Both the position numbers and the translations under genes were made by a program. The notes beneath the pieces were generated by a model. The model had not been told where the DNA came from. It did no database searches and saw nothing but the letters and a program-made list of their open reading frames with translations. From contig JAKLHY010000021.1 of assembly GCA_022709905.1 (NCBI GenBank), positions 39,395-103,394 of the forward strand: DNA of 64,000 nucleotides, read 5' to 3'. This DNA is from Verrucomicrobiota bacterium. GTDB taxonomy: Bacteria; Verrucomicrobiota; Verrucomicrobiia; Limisphaerales; UBA1319. Positions 42,834 to 51,694 of this stretch are shown in pieces. Numbering within the stretch: position 1 is the stretch's first letter; each line of letters opens with the position of its first letter.

Positions 42834-43802
42834 GTGCTGAAACCGTTCGTCATTTCGAGTCTGATCGCCGGATTGGGGGTGTCCCAGGCATTTGCAGAAA
42901 CGCTGCAATTGAAGGATCGCGCCTCGATTACCGGCAAAATCCTGGCGGAAAAACGGGATCATGTGGCGGTGGATATTGGCTATACGGTTCTGATGATTCC
43001 TCGGAATCAGATCGAGAAAATCATCCGAGAGAAGAAGGGTTCGGCGCCCGCCCAGCCGGAGACAGGTTTGAATCGTCAAATCGATTTGTATCATGTGACG
43101 ACCCCCCCGCCGCCGGAACGTTCCGTGACCGAGCTGGTCCGGCAATTCGGAGAGGCGGTCGTCCAGGTTCGCACTCCGGGTGGACTGGGTTCCGGATTCA
43201 TCCTGAATGAGGAAGGATACCTCATTACCAATTTCCACGTGATCGAAGGGGAAGCGCAGATCTCTGTGGAGGTGTACCATCAAAAATCGGGGCAATTGGA
43301 GCGCCGGACTTATAAGCGAATCCAGATCGTGGCCATGAACAAGTATGCCGACCTGGCTTTGTTGAGGATTGTCGATGAGGGCGCCCCCCGTTTTGCATAT
43401 GTTCCCTTGGGCGATACCGAGCGATTGGCGGTCGGCGACCGGGTCTTTGCCGTCGGAAGCCCTCTGGGACTGGAACGGACGGTCACGGAAGGCATTGTGA
43501 GCACCAAGACCCGTGAGTTGCAGGGGGCTCTTTACCTGCAGACCTCGGCCCAGATCAATCCCGGTAACAGTGGTGGTCCCCTGTTGAATCTGCGAGGCGA
43601 AGTCGTGGGGGTGACCAGCATGAAGTCGACCGTGGGAGAAGGGATTGGATTCGCCATTCCCGTCGATGGGGTCAAGTATTTCCTCGCCCATCGGGATGCC
43701 TATGCGTATGACAAGGAAAATCCCAATAACCCCCATCGCTATTTGCCTCCCCCCAGCCGGCTTAAGAAAACCGAAACGCCCGTTGCCATTCCCACCCCGT
43801 AG
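42834..43802 (+). CDS. Exported trypsin-like serine protease (HtrA-like, no PDZ)
   Basis: A 322-residue protease with an N-terminal signal (VISSLIAGLGVSQAFA) and catalytic residues His135 (NFHVIEG), Asp173 (ADLALL) and Ser246 (NPGNSGGPLLNL). The family is the DegP/HtrA S1C group, but no PDZ domain follows: the tail is only about 65 residues and proline-rich. A short N-terminal segment (LQLKDRASITGKILAEKRDH) resembles a small beta domain found before such proteases in Verrucomicrobia and Planctomycetes. Start is GTG at 42834. The next gene starts 148 bp later on the same strand. Confidence 0.88.
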   Translation: MLKPFVISSLIAGLGVSQAFAETLQLKDRASITGKILAEKRDHVAVDIGYTVLMIPRNQIEKIIREKKGSAPAQPETGLNRQIDLYHVTTPPPPERSVTELVRQFGEAVVQVRTPGGLGSGFILNEEGYLITNFHVIEGEAQISVEVYHQKSGQLERRTYKRIQIVAMNKYADLALLRIVDEGAPRFAYVPLGDTERLAVGDRVFAVGSPLGLERTVTEGIVSTKTRELQGALYLQTSAQINPGNSGGPLLNLRGEVVGVTSMKSTVGEGIGFAIPVDGVKYFLAHRDAYAYDKENPNNPHRYLPPPSRLKKTETPVAIPTP

Positions 43803-43950
43803 GGGCTCCCGCGGTTTGCGAGAAAGCGGGGAGTCATCCGGGATGAATGTTGGGGACCGTCACGAGTTCAAGGATTGGATGGCCCGGTTTTGACGGATCT
43901 CCTTGTCTGCGGCTCCCGGCCATGATAATCAGCCTGCCGACGATTGAATT

Positions 43951-45864
43951 ATGAAATGCCAACATCTGATTCGCCTTGCGTTCGCCGTTCTCTTTGCCGC
44001 CACGGTTTCCGGGCGCGCCGCCGTGGTTCAGTCTCCGGAGCAGTTGCTGCCCTCGGATACGCTGGCTGTTGTAAGCGTGCCGGACTTTGATCATTTGCGG
44101 CAAGTGACTCTGAGTTCCCCTTGGGGGCTGTTTTGGCAGGATGCCGAGATGAAGCCTTTCCGGGAAAAGTTTCTCCATCGCTGGCAGACGAATGTTGTCG
44201 AGCCCCTCGAGCGCGAACTGGGGGTGAAATTCCAGGAATACATCGGCTTGATGCATGGCCAAGTCACGTTGGCGATCACGCGCAATGGCTGGGATGGAAC
44301 CACCAATCAGAGCCCGGCCTGGCTGGTCCTTCTGGACGTCAAAGACAACACCAACGCCCTGACCGGCCAGTTGGCTGCCCTGCGCAAGAAATGGGTTGAT
44401 GCAGGCAAATCCCTCAAAACCGAAAAAATTCGGGACATTGAGTTTCTGAATCTTCTTTTCGCCCCCAACGATCTGAAGAAAGCCATGGAAAACGCCTTTC
44501 CCGGTCTGAAAGAGGAGAAATCCACCAAGGATTCACCCGATAAACCCGGTGAAAAAACAGGCCTTTACGTTGGCCAATCCGGATCTCTGTTGTTGCTGGG
44601 AAGTTCAACCAAAGACCTGGAAAAGGTCCTCGTTCGCCAAGCCGGCGGGCTGGTCCCCATGCTGGCCGCCGAACCGGTCTTCGAATCCTGTCAGCCCCAG
44701 TTGCGCGGCAGCACCCTGTTGGGATGGGTCAATCTCCAAGTCATCCTCGAGAACGTCCGCCGGCAATTGATCGCGGCCAGCGCAGCCAATCCTCCCAAGG
44801 ATCCCATGGCCCCGCGTCCGGAAAAAGTGTTGTCCGCGGCCGGTTTGGACGGATTGAAGGCGGCCATCTTCTCGTTCAAGGAAACCGCCGATGGTTACTT
44901 CTGGGAAGGTACGTTGCGAGTTCCGGAGGCCAGTCGAAAAGGACTATTGCGGATGCTGGCCCTGGAGACCGCCGAGGCCCAACCTGCGGCATTTGTCCCG
45001 GTGGATGCCGTCAAATTTTATCGAAGCCGTCTTGACGTTCAAAAAGCCTGGGCCGCCATCGAGACCGCCCTTGCGGAGGTTTCTCCCGAGTTGAGTGGCC
45101 TGGTGCAGATGACGCTCTCGAGCCTGAAGGATCAGAATCCGGACCTGGATTTCAAGAAATCGCTCATCGGCAACCTCGGCAACGATATCATGACGTTCCA
45201 GAAAAAGCCTCGGGCGGCAACCCTCGCGGCTTTGAACTCAGCCCCGACCCTGACATTGCTTGGATCTCCCAATGCAGATGCATTGCTAAAGACGGTGCGC
45301 CAGCTGGTGGGCCTGTTCCCTCCGCCCGCCAACGATGTCAAGGAACAGGAATTCCTCGGTCGCAAAATCTATAGCTTGGCCTCGCCGTTTCCTATGGCTC
45401 AAGGTCCGGAAGCCGAAAGCCGTTTGTTTTTCTCGGCCAGTGGTGGGTATCTGGTTTTCTCGCCCGACGTGACATTGATCGAAGAATATTTGCGCAGTGG
45501 TGAAAAACCGGGGAAGAGCTTGCGGGAGATGACAGGACTCAATGAAGCCGCCCAAAGGGTGGGGGGGATGAATACCGGGTTGTTTGGGTATGAGAATCAG
45601 CTCGAGACGATGCGGGTTGTCTGGGAAGTCCTGAAAAAAGAACCGGGGGTCTTCGAACAGGCCTTTGGCCTATCGCCGGTTATGGGGCGCTCCGATGTCA
45701 AGGAGGCGAGCAAAGACATCCTGGAATGGCTTGATTTCTCGTTGTTACCCGAGTTCGACAAGGTGTCCCGGTATTTCCACTTCTCGGTCTATGCGGGCAG
45801 CGCCCGTGCCGACGGATTGTCCATGCGCTTCTTCCTGCCTGTGCCGCCGCAACTCAAGAAATGA
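43951..45864 (+). CDS. Secreted protein of unknown function (637 aa)
   Basis: Not assigned to a known family with confidence. A signal peptide is present (IRLAFAVLFAATVSGRAA). The segments SPEQLLPSDTLAVVSVPDFD and KEYI-like helices, then LLVLLDVKDNTNALTGQLAAL-type repeats, resemble large verrucomicrobial exported proteins in which a bipartite 'DTLAVVSVPD' motif recurs (DUF3352-like resemblance, not verified). The protein is mixed alpha/beta without obvious catalytic motifs, and without a C-terminal anchor. It lies 148 bp after the protease and converges with ilvD. Confidence 0.68.
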   Translation: MKCQHLIRLAFAVLFAATVSGRAAVVQSPEQLLPSDTLAVVSVPDFDHLRQVTLSSPWGLFWQDAEMKPFREKFLHRWQTNVVEPLERELGVKFQEYIGLMHGQVTLAITRNGWDGTTNQSPAWLVLLDVKDNTNALTGQLAALRKKWVDAGKSLKTEKIRDIEFLNLLFAPNDLKKAMENAFPGLKEEKSTKDSPDKPGEKTGLYVGQSGSLLLLGSSTKDLEKVLVRQAGGLVPMLAAEPVFESCQPQLRGSTLLGWVNLQVILENVRRQLIAASAANPPKDPMAPRPEKVLSAAGLDGLKAAIFSFKETADGYFWEGTLRVPEASRKGLLRMLALETAEAQPAAFVPVDAVKFYRSRLDVQKAWAAIETALAEVSPELSGLVQMTLSSLKDQNPDLDFKKSLIGNLGNDIMTFQKKPRAATLAALNSAPTLTLLGSPNADALLKTVRQLVGLFPPPANDVKEQEFLGRKIYSLASPFPMAQGPEAESRLFFSASGGYLVFSPDVTLIEEYLRSGEKPGKSLREMTGLNEAAQRVGGMNTGLFGYENQLETMRVVWEVLKKEPGVFEQAFGLSPVMGRSDVKEASKDILEWLDFSLLPEFDKVSRYFHFSVYAGSARADGLSMRFFLPVPPQLKK

Positions 45865-45919
45865 GTTTGCTCCCGTTCGGAACCGTCCGAACGGGAGGGG
45901 TTCTTCAAGAGAAAAAGAG

Positions 45920-48184
45920 TCAGGCGAGGATGCCGCCCTGGCTCGCGTTGGTCACCAGTTTCTGATATCTGGCCAGCCAACCGGTAAGTTGCCTTTTGAC
46001 GGGCGCAAACGTCTTTCGGCGTTCCGCGAGTTCTGATTCGGCAACCAGGATGTCGATGCGGCGGCCTGGAAAATCAATGCGCAATCGATCGCCGGCCTGC
46101 AACAGGCCGATCGGCCCGCCTTCAGCCGCCTCGGGTGACACATGGCCGATGCACGCGCCGGCGGTGCCGCCGCTGAACCGGCCGTCGGTAATCAGAGCCA
46201 CCTTGTCGCCCAATCCCATTCCAACAATATAACTGGTTGGGGACAGCATCTCTTGCATGCCAGGGCCGCCCCGGGGGCCTTCATTGCGGATGATGACGAC
46301 ATCTCCGGCGTTGACCTTTCCTGCCAGGATGCCCTCACAGGCGTCTTCCTGGCTTTCGAAAATGACACACGGCCCCTCAAAAACAAACTGGGAACCGCAA
46401 TATTGTTTGAATCCATCGCTGATCCCGGCGGTTTTGACTACGGACCCTTCTGGAGCCAACTGTCCGTAAAGCACGGCCAATCCGCCATCTGGAGTATAGG
46501 CCGTGTTGGCTGTCCGGATGCAGTCCTGGGCATCGAACAGGAAGGCGGGATCATAGGGCATCAATCCCGCGGACTTGGCCTTAGCCACAGTCTCCGGCCG
46601 TGTCAATATGCGGGCTCGGGTAATTTCCCACTGGCGCATTCGGAGGATTTGGGCGACGGCGACCGCTTTTCGGGAGCCGCCTTTCTCGTATTGCCAGACA
46701 ATCAGGACCGGTGTGTTGCGCAAGGTGCCGAGTTCCTCCCGAATCAGACCGTGGCTCTCTTTCATGGTCTTATCGAGGAACGCGGCGATGGCTTCTCGGC
46801 CTTTTACCGGTTCCTGGCCTTCGATTGCCAGAACAGCTTTTTCAGAGAAGAGGGACACCTGTGCCTCCAAGTTGGCTGCATTTAACCCGGCCGCCTTGCG
46901 CCACAGGGTAATGGTGATGGGATCGGCCGCGAAGAAATCCATGGGTTTAGGAACCAGATTTCCGCTGGCGTTGATGGTGGCGGGACCCATCTTGTCATTG
47001 GGATCGAGCACCAGCGCGGCAGCTCCCGAGATTCGGACGGCCTTGGCCCAGGAAGAGCACGTCGCCGAGCGCACATCCCATTCGTCCACATTTTCGCCCA
47101 AAGTCTTTCCGGTCACGGTCTTGCAGGCCAGATTCAATACCCCCATCCGTTTGAGTTCGCCGAGGATCGTATGAATTCCCCCGGCTCGGTGCACATCCTG
47201 AACATGGTAATTCGAGGAGGGCGACACCTTGCACAGGCAGGGTACGCGGCGGGAAATCTCATCGATGCGAGCGATATCATACGGGATACCGGCTTCGCGG
47301 GCGATGGCGAGGGTGTGGAGAATCGTATTGGTGGATCCCCCCATGGCCACATCGAGCATCAGGGCGTTGTCGAAGGCCTCGAGGGTGGCAATGTCTCGCG
47401 GCTTCAGGTCCCAGGCCACCAATTTCAGGATCTGACGTGCGGCGCGTTCGTAGAGTGCTTCGCGTTCTTTGGACACGGCCAGAATGGTGCCGTTGCCGGG
47501 CAGGGCGATGCCCAGGGCTTCGCACAGGCAGTTCATGGAGTTCGCCGTGAACATGCCCGAACAGGAACCGCAGGTGGGGCAGGCGGTTTTTTCCAGGCGC
47601 GCGAGTTCTTCCGGCAAAATCTTGCCGGATTGCAGTTCGGCCACGCCTTTGAACACAGAAATCAGATCGGATTTTTTTGACGCCGGCTGCAGGTGGGCCG
47701 CGAGACCCTCCTGGGCCGACTCTTGCTCGGCGATCCCTGCGGCCATCGGCCCGCCACTGACAAAGACGGTGGGGATATTGACCCGCATGGCGGCCATCAG
47801 CATGCCGGGCACAATCTTGTCGCAATTCGGAATGCACACCATCCCGTCAAAGCAATGCGCCTGCAGCATGGTTTCAACGGTGTCGGCAATCAGTTCCCGC
47901 GAAGGCAAAGAAAACTTCATTCCGGCATGCCCCATGGCGATGCCGTCATCCACGCCGATGGTATTGAAGACAAACGGCACTCCCCCCGCGGCACGCACCA
48001 GACGTTTCATCATCTGGCCGACCTCGTTCAGATGGGCGTGTCCGGGGATGGCGTCAGTATAACTGTTCGCGAGGGCGATAAAGGGTTTGTCGAAATCTTC
48101 ATCCGAGTGGATGGAACCCGTTGCGCGGAGCAGGCTGCGATGCGGCGCGCGTTCAAAACCTTTTTTGATGATATCGGAGCGCAT
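45920..48184 (-). CDS. ilvD: Dihydroxy-acid dehydratase with internal NTF2-like insertion
   Basis: Converts dihydroxy-acids to 2-oxo acids in valine, isoleucine and leucine synthesis. It matches the family closely at both ends: SYTDAIPGHAHLNEVGQM, GMVCIPNCDKIVPGMLMAAM and KTACPTCGSCSGMFTANSMN carry the Fe-S cysteines, while DGGLAVLYGQLAPEGSVVKT, NEGPRGGPGMQEMLSPTSYI and ITDGRFSGGTAGACIGHVSP end the protein. The PGHAHL form resembles the E. coli enzyme. However it has 754 residues against about 560-615. The extra ~170 residues lie between EWDVRSATCS (about 375) and DAQDCIRTANTAYTPDGG (about 551), where family members have about 40. The insert resembles a SnoaL/NTF2 domain. Confidence 0.93.
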   Translation of the reverse strand: MRSDIIKKGFERAPHRSLLRATGSIHSDEDFDKPFIALANSYTDAIPGHAHLNEVGQMMKRLVRAAGGVPFVFNTIGVDDGIAMGHAGMKFSLPSRELIADTVETMLQAHCFDGMVCIPNCDKIVPGMLMAAMRVNIPTVFVSGGPMAAGIAEQESAQEGLAAHLQPASKKSDLISVFKGVAELQSGKILPEELARLEKTACPTCGSCSGMFTANSMNCLCEALGIALPGNGTILAVSKEREALYERAARQILKLVAWDLKPRDIATLEAFDNALMLDVAMGGSTNTILHTLAIAREAGIPYDIARIDEISRRVPCLCKVSPSSNYHVQDVHRAGGIHTILGELKRMGVLNLACKTVTGKTLGENVDEWDVRSATCSSWAKAVRISGAAALVLDPNDKMGPATINASGNLVPKPMDFFAADPITITLWRKAAGLNAANLEAQVSLFSEKAVLAIEGQEPVKGREAIAAFLDKTMKESHGLIREELGTLRNTPVLIVWQYEKGGSRKAVAVAQILRMRQWEITRARILTRPETVAKAKSAGLMPYDPAFLFDAQDCIRTANTAYTPDGGLAVLYGQLAPEGSVVKTAGISDGFKQYCGSQFVFEGPCVIFESQEDACEGILAGKVNAGDVVIIRNEGPRGGPGMQEMLSPTSYIVGMGLGDKVALITDGRFSGGTAGACIGHVSPEAAEGGPIGLLQAGDRLRIDFPGRRIDILVAESELAERRKTFAPVKRQLTGWLARYQKLVTNASQGGILA
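46541..47059 (-). other. Extra internal domain in IlvD, NTF2/SnoaL-like
   Basis: Residues about 376-548 of the dehydratase. The core (about 424-529) follows the SnoaL/NTF2 pattern: LWRKAAGLNAANLEAQVSLF (helix with a 'leaguer' N-A-x-L-E), EKAVLAIEGQEPVKGREAI (the usual G-R-E-A-I before helix 3), AAFLDKTMKESH, then beta strands ending in RQWEITRARIL, like the family's 'dGkIt..r' strand. It may bind a small molecule or mediate oligomerisation. The fold call is pattern recognition only; no alignment was run. Confidence 0.62.
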
Positions 48185-48331
48185 AAAACAATTTCTTGAG
48201 TTTACAAAAGGCCATTAGCTTATCCTTCAAGGGCCTGATTGTCACGTTTTTGCCGCCGAATAATCCGGCTCGCGGAAAAAACGGCGATCTATTTGCTTTT
48301 CCCTGGGGCCGGAAATCGCTTGTATAGAGCC

Positions 48332-48964
48332 ATGCGCATTATCAGTGGAGTCGCGGCGGGAAGAACTCTGAAAGCGCCCAAAGGGTATGACGTGCGTCCC
48401 ACGCCGGATTTGGTCAAGCAGGCCATATTCAATCGGATGGGCGCCTTTGTCGTGGGAGCCAGTGTGCTGGAACTTTTTGCCGGGACCGGCGCTTTAAGTC
48501 TCGAATGCCTCAGCCGGGGCTCGGCCCACGCGATTTGTGTTGAAAAATCGGAAAAACACGCCCATTTCATCCGCCAAAACCTCGAGATTTGCGGATTCGC
48601 CCCCCATTCCATTGAACTTCGGATCCAGGACGTCTTTGCGGCGATTCATCAATTAGCCCAGGAAGGCCGACGGTTTGATCTCATCCTGGCCGATCCGCCC
48701 TATGGGGAAAAGAATGTCGGCCACAGATCCCGCTCGCTTGCCCAAAAGCTCCTGGATGATCCCTGGCTCCCGTTAATCGTGGCTCCCTCGGGTTCTTTCA
48801 TTCTGGGCCACACGAAACGGGATACCCTGGAGCTTCCCGCAACTTGGCAGGAAGAGAAAGAAATGCGGCATGGGGATTCCATGATGCGATTCCTCCGCCA
48901 CCCTGAAATGGCCCCCAACCGATCCGTGGAATCTCCATCCAATCCGGAAACTGGATCGCCTTAA
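48332..48964 (+). CDS. rsmD: 16S rRNA (guanine966-N2)-methyltransferase
   Basis: A 210-residue SAM-dependent enzyme methylating G966 of 16S rRNA during 30S maturation. It begins MRIISGVAAGRTLKAPKG and has RPTPDLVKQAIFN, the SAM motif VLELFAGTGALSLECLSRG, and the catalytic ILADPPYGEKNVG (the DPPY motif of N6/N2 methyltransferases). The frame opens at 48239, but MRIISG is the conserved start, so ATG 48332 is used. Divergent from ilvD. Confidence 0.92.
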   Translation: MRIISGVAAGRTLKAPKGYDVRPTPDLVKQAIFNRMGAFVVGASVLELFAGTGALSLECLSRGSAHAICVEKSEKHAHFIRQNLEICGFAPHSIELRIQDVFAAIHQLAQEGRRFDLILADPPYGEKNVGHRSRSLAQKLLDDPWLPLIVAPSGSFILGHTKRDTLELPATWQEEKEMRHGDSMMRFLRHPEMAPNRSVESPSNPETGSP

Positions 48965-49499
48965 AGACTCGCAGCAGGGAAGCGGACTGCCTCGTTAAGT
49001 GACATTCGCCGCCAAAACTGGGACACAGACGATATCACTCCGCGTCCCGCTCTGCCATTCCCCATTCTCTGCCAAAACTTAATCGCTCCCGATGGCTCGG
49101 AATGCGAAAACTCCAGGCTTGCGAACTCGAGAACAGCAAAGGATTTGGCTTCAGACAACGACGGCTTCTGATCTCGGAACGTAGTTTGATCAAAAACAAA
49201 CCTCCCGAGCGCGCCTGATCATATGGATACGATTTACGGTCCATAATCGACCTTTCTGTTCTTTCTTCTGATTGTATGAGGAGCAGGTGTTGTGCCAGAG
49301 TTATGTGAGAAGCCTGATTTTTAGGTCGGTCGGGAGGGCGGTGGGGGGGGCTCTTGCCTCGGGGATTCCAGGGTGTCAGAAGAATTCATGCTCACAAAAA
49401 TCGTGGCGTCAACAGGAGGATGAACGATGAAAAGAAGTGGATTCCCACGCAAATCCCGCTTGGCAGGAAGTCCCTGTTTTGTTTAGCTGAGGAAGCTGG
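48965..49499. other. Intergenic region rsmD-lptD, no gene recognised
   Basis: About 535 bases with no recognisable gene. Minus-strand frames at 48961-49158 and 49035-49244 are open, but their translations are low-information and match nothing known. No tRNA or riboswitch was recognised. The final 80 bases contain a perfect AGGAGG preceding a tiny frame (next entry). Promoter elements for lptD are expected here but none is convincing. Confidence 0.5.
49427..49486 (+). CDS. Possible 19-codon upstream ORF before lptD
   Basis: AGGAGG at 49414-49419 is the strongest Shine-Dalgarno sequence noticed in this window, seven bases before ATG 49427. The frame reads MKRSGFPRKSRLAGSPCFV, then TAG. It ends 13 bases before lptD. 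An alternative frame from ATG 49420 runs 27 codons and overlaps the lptD start by four bases (ATGA), which would give translational coupling, but its ATG touches the AGGAGG. Either may simply be fortuitous. Confidence 0.3.
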   Translation: MKRSGFPRKSRLAGSPCFV

Positions 49500-51680
49500 A
49501 TGAAACTCAAAAGCCTATACCTTCTCTTGGTCTTGCTGGGGGGGGGCGGTCTGCTCGCGGTCCGGGCGGCCGACACACCCGAACTGAGCATACGCGCCTT
49601 GGGGGAAGAGGCGGAACTTGTTGACACCGAAAACACGACGGTGATGTCGCATCCCAAAGGCGTGGAGGTGACCTATGGAGACGCCGTTCTGACCGCGCGC
49701 AGCGTGGCGGCGAACAAGCAGACCGGCGAGGTGAAGGCCGAGGGAACGGTCCGTTTGCAGCAAGGCGATCGCTTATGGCTGAGCGAGTCGCTGACCTACA
49801 ACTTTTTGACCCGCGAAGTCAAGGCGCAGAGTTTCCGCACCGGCATGCCTCCGATCTATGTGGCGGGATTTGGTTTGGCCTCGGTTGCTGCGAAGGGGAC
49901 CTATCACGCCACCAACGCCTTTGTGACCACAGATGATCTGGCTGTCCCCGGCTATCGAATTAAGGCTAGGCATGTCGTTCTGAAGCCGGGGGAATGGATT
50001 GAGATCGATGGCGCAACCTTTTATTTGGGCAAAGTTCCTGTGGCTCACTTGTCGCATCTCAAGCAGAGCCTGAAAGGGCGTCGTAGCACGTTCAATATTG
50101 TTCCCGGGTACAACAGCGATTTTGGCGCTTATCTGCTTAATCAATACAATTGGGTGGCCAGCGAGAGACTCGAGGGGGCTGTCCAAATGGATTATCGCCT
50201 AAAACGCGGTCCCGGCGTGGGTTCGGATTTCGTTTTTGATTTGGGGCGATGGGGGAACGGTGAATTGGGGGGCTACTACACCTATGATGAGAGCCCCGGT
50301 CGCGATCTGGAAGGCAACTCCATCAAGGATGACCGTCACCGGCTCAATTTCTCCTACAGGGCTCAATTAAGAACAAACCTCACCGCTAAGACGGTCGTTC
50401 GTGAACTGAGCGATCCGATGATGGAACGGGATTTCTTCGAAAGCGAATATCGGCGCAATCCCCAGCCGGATTCCTTTTTTGAACTGAACCAGCTCTGGCC
50501 CAACTTCAGCCTGAATGTTCTCGCCAGGCCGCAAATCGAGGACTTCTTCACGACCGTTGAACGTTTGCCCGACATCAAGTTCTCCGCCTACCGCCAACAA
50601 CTCGGACAATCCCCGTTTTATTACGAAGGCGAGACCTCGGCCGCCTATCTCCAATACCGTTCAGGATTTGATTCCCAGGATGATTTTGCCGCTTTTCGTG
50701 GGGATACATTCCATCAGGTGGTCCTTCCCAAGACGCTCTTCGGGTGGCTGAACCTTACACCGCGGGCTGGTGTGCGCTACACCTATTACGAGGAAGCCGA
50801 CGGTCCCGCAGCCATGACTGACGAGGAACATCGAGGTGTGTTCAACACCGGCATGGAAGCATCCACCAAAATCTCCCGCACATGGAAAGGCGCCGAAAGC
50901 AAGCTCCTCGATATTTCCGGACTCCGTCATATCGTGGAACCTTCGGTGAACTACGTGTATGTGCCTTCTCCGAATGTTGATCCTCTCGATCTGCCTCAGT
51001 TCGATACGGAGTTTCCCAGCTTGAGGCTGATGCCGATTGATTTCCCGGACTATAACTCAATCGATTCGGTTGATAGCCAGAATGTGATGCGGTTCAGTTT
51101 TCGTAACAGACTGCAGACCAAGCGTGATGGCAAAATGGATGACCTCTTGAATTGGGCGCTTTACACCGATTGGCGGCTCAATCCAAGGTCTGATCAAGAT
51201 ACCTTTGCCGATTTCTATTCTGATCTAGCTGTCAAACCCAGGTCTTGGCTCAACCTCATTTCCCAAATCCGGTACGATTGGGAGGAGTCCAGAGTCAATC
51301 TTTCCGATCATTATATCATGCTGGAGCCAAATAACGTCTGGAGCTACGCCATCGGCCACCGTTATATGCGAGACGATTTGGGTTTTGGCCCGGATTCGGG
51401 CCATAATCTGGTTCTCAGCCGGCTTTTCCTGAGAATCAACGAGAACTGGGGGCTGCGGCTTTCCCACTTGATCAATGCGCAAAGCGGCGAACTCGAGGAG
51501 CAATATTACACGGTCTATCGCGATTTCCGCGTGTGGACATCCGCATTGACCTTGCGAGTTCGCCAGAGTGAAGACGGGGAGGATGATTACACAGTCGCAG
51601 CCACACTCTCGCTTAAATTACGGCCAAGATACAAACTCGGTGACGATAAAGAGAATCCGTCGTTGTTGCTCGGGAGGTAA
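49500..51680 (+). CDS. lptD: LPS-assembly protein LptD-like outer-membrane protein
   Basis: 726 residues: a signal peptide (LYLLLVLLGGGGLLAVRAA), an OstA/LptA-like N-terminal beta-jellyroll (about 40-170, DTENTTVMSHPKGVEVTYGDA), then a long region of alternating aromatic/polar residues compatible with a 26-strand barrel (for example NQYNWVASERLEGAVQMDYR and SYAIGHRYMRDDLGFGPDSG). LptD inserts lipopolysaccharide into the outer membrane; its presence indicates an LPS-bearing outer membrane. Other Lpt genes are not in the window. GAGGAA about 6 bases before ATG 49500. Confidence 0.85.
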   Translation: MKLKSLYLLLVLLGGGGLLAVRAADTPELSIRALGEEAELVDTENTTVMSHPKGVEVTYGDAVLTARSVAANKQTGEVKAEGTVRLQQGDRLWLSESLTYNFLTREVKAQSFRTGMPPIYVAGFGLASVAAKGTYHATNAFVTTDDLAVPGYRIKARHVVLKPGEWIEIDGATFYLGKVPVAHLSHLKQSLKGRRSTFNIVPGYNSDFGAYLLNQYNWVASERLEGAVQMDYRLKRGPGVGSDFVFDLGRWGNGELGGYYTYDESPGRDLEGNSIKDDRHRLNFSYRAQLRTNLTAKTVVRELSDPMMERDFFESEYRRNPQPDSFFELNQLWPNFSLNVLARPQIEDFFTTVERLPDIKFSAYRQQLGQSPFYYEGETSAAYLQYRSGFDSQDDFAAFRGDTFHQVVLPKTLFGWLNLTPRAGVRYTYYEEADGPAAMTDEEHRGVFNTGMEASTKISRTWKGAESKLLDISGLRHIVEPSVNYVYVPSPNVDPLDLPQFDTEFPSLRLMPIDFPDYNSIDSVDSQNVMRFSFRNRLQTKRDGKMDDLLNWALYTDWRLNPRSDQDTFADFYSDLAVKPRSWLNLISQIRYDWEESRVNLSDHYIMLEPNNVWSYAIGHRYMRDDLGFGPDSGHNLVLSRLFLRINENWGLRLSHLINAQSGELEEQYYTVYRDFRVWTSALTLRVRQSEDGEDDYTVAATLSLKLRPRYKLGDDKENPSLLLGR

Positions 51681-51694
51681 ACGATACCTCATTT

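Noticed and set aside
49035..49244. 69-codon minus-strand ORF between rsmD and lptD
   Set aside because: No domain, no ribosome site and no family resemblance; kept as unassigned intergenic DNA.
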